In this document: positions 63,361-64,000 of the stretch, piece by piece
How the letters are laid out: each line of letters opens with the position of its first letter
How positions within the stretch are numbered: the first letter of the stretch is position 1
Source: Robertkochia solimangrovi
GTDB taxonomy: Bacteria; Bacteroidota; Bacteroidia; Flavobacteriales; Flavobacteriaceae
Assembly (NCBI RefSeq): GCF_007279655.1
Contig: NZ_QKWN01000008.1
Coordinates: 186,001 to 250,000 of the forward strand
DNA: 64,000 nucleotides
Reading direction: 5' to 3'
Position numbers and translations under genes: made by a program
The notes under the pieces: generated by a model
The model's database searches: none
Told to the model about the DNA's origin: nothing
What the model saw: only the letters and a program-made list of their open reading frames with translations

Positions 63361-63611
63361 ATACAACTCCGATTTTATAAGTTTAAAAAGTACACTTTTT
63401 ACCTCTTTAGATGCATATGCATTAATTTTTTACTGATATGCGTTAATGCGAGTTTGGATTAATCCACAACTTTGATGGTGTCAAATTCGGACATTAAAGC
63501 CTCTTAACCTGGTCTTGGAATGGTTTATCAACCGTTCATCTTATGTTGTAAAAGTAAAACCAAAATAGCAGTAAACAGAATAATAGTAGTATCGAAGACC
63601 GAATATATCGT

Positions 63612-64000
63612 ATGGATAGTACAATTATGGAAAGGAATGCTCAGAAGAATTTGCGAAAATGGAATATTGCTGATACAGATCACGAGATCTTCGCGCTGAT
63701 CAAACAACGTTGGAGTACAAGAAAATTTAAACCGGACCTTATTCCGGAAACCGATCTGAAAAAGATATTTGAAGCAGGCCGTTGGGCGAGCAGTTATGAG
63801 AATATACAACCCTGGCGTTTCATATATGCGGTAAAAGGTTCCCCCTCCTATACCATTATTCAGGAATGTGTTCCCGATAACGATACCGAATGGGTATCAA
63901 AGGCTCCGGTTCTTGTACTTACTGTCTACAAACAACAACGCAACGATGGTAGTACTAATAACCATGCTATGCTGAACCTTGGATTATGCCTGGGCAATAT
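63612..64000 (+). CDS. Nitroreductase-family protein (N-terminal part, runs off the window)
   Basis: An open frame from ATG 63612 to the right edge, about 129 residues. IKQRWSTRKFKPDLIPETDLKKIFEAGRWASSYENIQPWRFIYAV is the FMN-binding start of the nitroreductase fold (R-S-x-R-x-F and the N-x-Q-P-W block). The later NNHAMLNLGLCLGN is the next conserved helix. Length beyond this and cofactor use cannot be judged. An internal ATG at 63627 is also possible. Confidence 0.87.
   Translation, partial: MDSTIMERNAQKNLRKWNIADTDHEIFALIKQRWSTRKFKPDLIPETDLKKIFEAGRWASSYENIQPWRFIYAVKGSPSYTIIQECVPDNDTEWVSKAPVLVLTVYKQQRNDGSTNNHAMLNLGLCLGN

Noticed and set aside
63381-63402. AAAAAGT-AC-ACTTTTT palindrome after the sensor kinase
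   Set aside because: Pure A/T stem with a two-base loop; too weak for a confident terminator.

Overview
The window reads as ordinary chromosome of a member of the Bacteroidota, most likely a marine-type Flavobacteriaceae. The basis is: a type IX secretion (T9SS) cargo with a gliding-motility type C-terminal domain next to a PorP/SprF partner; Bacteroidota-style promoters (TAnnTTTG at -7, TTG about 20 bases upstream) and few Shine-Dalgarno sites; a DnaX without the usual zinc module; DUF3822, DUF4126 and other flavobacterial neighbours. Coding density is high. I see no tRNA, rRNA operon, insertion sequence, prophage or CRISPR array.

Layout. 1-2.4 kb: tail of a small (probably STAS) protein, rnz, pdxH, a CAP-domain lipoprotein. 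2.4-8.1 kb (minus): an OmpA/TPR protein, PorP/SprF and a 914-residue repeat protein, which form a T9SS adhesin locus. 8.3-12.5 kb: sixA-ppk1-ppx (polyphosphate) and a convergent miaE. 12.6-19.4 kb: a complete, translationally coupled eboABCDEF operon, with a TMEM220-type membrane gene coupled to its end. 19.4-23.7 kb (minus): dnaX, rsmD, DUF3822 and a membrane-anchored protein, with the RNase P RNA gene (rnpB, plus) between dnaX and rsmD. 23.8-29.1 kb: a RecD-like helicase, DUF4126, then kdsB, a HAD phosphatase, a KdnB-like iron alcohol dehydrogenase and an acyltransferase (Kdo / lipid A related). 29.1-32.3 kb (minus): yebC, phhB, an SDR protein and gcvT. 32.4-37.4 kb (minus): thrA-thrB-thrC behind an unannotated 36-codon Thr/Ile-rich leader peptide (attenuator). 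37.4-40.7 kb: nnr and hutH. 40.8-45.8 kb (minus): two small paralogues, a RimB-RimK fusion and clpC. 46-50 kb: gyrA and a TPR protein. 50-52 kb (minus): thiolase and an NlpC/P60-like protein lacking its catalytic cysteine. 52-54.1 kb: a PgpH-type HD phosphodiesterase. 54.4-59.7 kb: a copper-uptake locus (small Cys-motif membrane protein, OprC/NosA-like TonB receptor with a CxxxM...HxM site, Met/His-rich lipoprotein) followed by a His-rich TPR lipoprotein. 59.7-64 kb: pirin, a possible 45-residue basic protein, a PAS sensor kinase and the start of a nitroreductase.

The points most worth following up are the ebo operon, which has all six genes but no linked biosynthetic pathway; the thr leader peptide, whose last Thr codons lie inside its own hairpin; the copper-receptor operon; the Cys-less NlpC/P60 protein; the RimB-RimK fusion with its two small paralogues; and a seven-base tandem repeat (WTAAYYC) found just upstream of two promoters, rnpB and the copper operon. 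All functional calls come from reading motifs and recalling families. No database search was run.
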